Below, piece by piece: positions 62,603 through 64,000 of a stretch of DNA of 64,000 nt. The notes beneath the pieces were generated by a model. That model saw nothing but the letters and a program-made list of their open reading frames with translations, made no database searches and had not been told where the DNA came from. Location: the NCBI RefSeq assembly GCF_047675955.1, contig NC_132915.1, positions 46,048,526-46,112,525 on the forward strand, read 5' to 3'. Each line of letters begins with the position of its first letter. Within the stretch, counting starts at the first letter, position 1. The position numbers and the translations under genes are program-made. The DNA is from Chlorocebus sabaeus (taxonomy: Eukaryota > Chordata > Mammalia > Primates > Cercopithecidae).

Positions 62603-62935
62603 AGAACTGTTAAGGGCCGGACACAGTGGCTCACACCTGTAATCCCAGCACTTTGGGAGGCCAAGGTGGGTGGATCATGAGGTCAGGAGAGCGAGACAAT
62701 CCTGGCTTACACAGTGAAACCCTGTCTCTACTAAAAATACAAGAAATTAGCCAGGCTTGGTGGCGGGAGCCTGTAGTCCCAGCTACTCAGGAGGCTGAGG
62801 CAGGAGAATGGCGTGAACCCAGCAGGCAGAGCTTGCAGTGAGCTGAGATCACGCCACTGCACTCCAGCCTGGGCGACAAGGCAAGACTCCGTCTCGAAAA
62901 ACAAAAAACAAAAAAAGAACAAAAGAACTGTTAGG
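62603..62935 (+). mobile_element. AluY-like, full length, with TSD
   Basis: Alu at about 62615-62918 flanked by AAGAACTGTTA on both sides. Low divergence. Confidence 0.94.
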
Positions 62936-63204
62936 ATATAAAAAGCATGTCAGAATCACTCATGACTGTAAAATCAAAGCAAGCACTGTTTATAATAACC
63001 AAAAATTGGATACAACCTAAACGTCCTCTCAAAGAGAAGTGGTGACAGTAAGTATGGTACTCCTATACAATGGAATTCTCTGAGAACGGAAAAGAATTAT
63101 ATACATTCCGTATTACTGAACAATAAAAATATCTACACTGGCAATGAGAAAAGAGCAATTAAATAAAACACATACTATGATCTAACTTCTACTTCCAAAG
63201 TCAC

Positions 63205-63232
63205 ATTAACACATATGTATATATATATGTGT
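63205..63232. repeat. (TA)n-rich microsatellite
   Basis: Short alternating TA/TG run. Confidence 0.75.
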
Positions 63233-63360
63233 ATAGAATTAAGACTAGAAAAGTATAAACTAGAATGGCCATAGTAGGTGACTAAATGGCAAATAAATTT
63301 TATTTTCTCCTCCCTTTTCTCTATTTTCTGCGTTTTCCTGTTTTATAAATGAAAAGCAAT

Positions 63361-63459
63361 GACTCTCATAATGAGGAAACGGTAAAGATACATACACACA
63401 AATACTACAATTACTCTCATAATGAGGATATTGTAAAGATACATACACACAAATACTTT
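63361..63459. repeat. 51-base direct duplication
   Basis: A unit starting CTCTCATAATGAGGA at 63363 recurs at 63414 with few differences, including the ACATACACACAAATACT end. Both copies keep the same 51-base period. Confidence 0.93.
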
Positions 63460-63724
63460 CCTTTTAAGGCAATAAATGATGTTCTCTATTGGTACAGACC
63501 CAAAGGAGTGTTGCTGCCTGGCAGAGGTATTAGAGCAGTGATAAAATGCCAGAGTCTTCATGAAAGCAGGATTCTGAGATAAAGATACAAACTTTGGAAG
63601 AAAAAACCCCTAAACTACCAACAATCATCATAATATATATAAATCCTTCTTTTCAGCCAAAAAAAGTAATGACCTAAGCCACTACACTCAAAACAATAAT
63701 CCAAATAAGAAATAGAAAGGCCAA

Positions 63725-63930
63725 TCTATTAAGCACATATTATGTGTCAGATACTTTCACATTATTTCTCTTTCACAACAACTTGCAAGGTAGCATCTGT
63801 ATTTTGCAGATAAAAGGCTCAAAAGGAAAAAGCACACTTCTAGTGCACACTGGATCGCAGAGCCTATACCTAGTTTACCAGACTTCCAAGCCTGAGCTCT
63901 TTCCACTGCACAAGGCTTCAAAAGAGATCC
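63725..63930 (-). mobile_element. MIR
   Basis: TTAAGCACATATTATGTGTCAG, CACAACAACTTGCAAGGTAG and CCTGAGCTCTTTCCACTGC match the reverse MIR order. Confidence 0.8.
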
Positions 63931-64000
63931 TTAATGCATAGTTCCTCAAAGTGGTTTAAGCCGAAATCTGGGATGCCAAAACAACTTCAGAAAGGACTCC

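Larger units (their letters stand above)
24083..64000 (-). other. BNC2: BNC2 intron 1, 3' portion
   Basis: The region upstream of the acceptor at 24083 in transcription direction is inferred to be the first intron. The exon at 24082 begins with the second codon of the protein and no exon ending in the initiator ATG was found in the remaining 40 kb. It contains about 23 Alus, several MIR and L2 copies, a MER5A-type element and the LSM1 pseudogene. Gene-free stretches where I see nothing specific are 27850-30530, 37803-40320, 44500-46430, 46760-47960, 49080-52840 apart from simple repeats, 56640-59180 and 61640-62030. Confidence 0.75.

Noticed and set aside
1..64000. CRISPR arrays, bacterial operons, phage or tRNA/rRNA genes
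   Set aside because: No spaced repeats, cloverleaf genes or dense coding found; the sequence is vertebrate intron.
24083..64000. Search for the first BNC2 coding exon or other coding exons
   Set aside because: No minus-strand block ending in ATG before a donor with a supporting context was found, and in human the first intron is far longer than this stretch, so exon 1 is probably outside the window.

Overview
This window is primate genomic DNA, most likely from an Old World monkey. It is AT-rich, holds about 30 Alu elements, and two young AluY copies (32531-32832 and 33467-33784) carry the 'gatc(c/t)ggccac' variant that I associate with cercopithecine AluYR subfamilies. No bacterial, phage or CRISPR-like structure is present.

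The window lies almost wholly inside introns of BNC2 (basonuclin 2, a C2H2 zinc-finger protein), transcribed on the minus strand. Two coding exons are recognisable by protein identity and exact splice sites. One is at 23957-24082 (residues 2-43, after a first exon that supplies the initiator Met and lies outside the window). The other is at 13708-13908 (residues 44-110). Both are phase 0 at each end (126 and 201 bases). The intron between them, 10,048 bases, is complete here. The 5' part of the following intron runs from 13707 to position 1, and the 3' part of the preceding intron runs from 64000 to 24083. The zinc-finger exons are not in the window.

About 500 bases downstream of the second exon, in transcription direction, sits the only CpG island (about 12770-13215). 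It is a good candidate for an internal or divergent BNC2 promoter. It contains a minus-strand short reading frame with a strong Kozak context running into a consensus splice donor, a plus-strand candidate mini-intron, and a perfect G-quadruplex motif. Several repeat-free blocks rich in transcription-factor-like motifs (8090-8420, 16080-16450, 17780-17970) are candidate enhancers.

The other gene-derived feature is a decayed processed pseudogene of LSM1 (minus strand, about 60464-61230) with a large deletion in the Sm region. The rest is intron: Alu, MIR, L2, a MER5A-type DNA transposon, an L1-like fragment, microsatellites and unassigned ancient repeats. Repeats are sparse from 1 to 19.6 kb, around the CpG island and the second exon, and dense from 19.6 kb onward. 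I found no new autonomous system. The most useful leads are the intron-3 CpG island, the conserved-looking blocks beside it, and a long double-frame ORF at 7304-7780.
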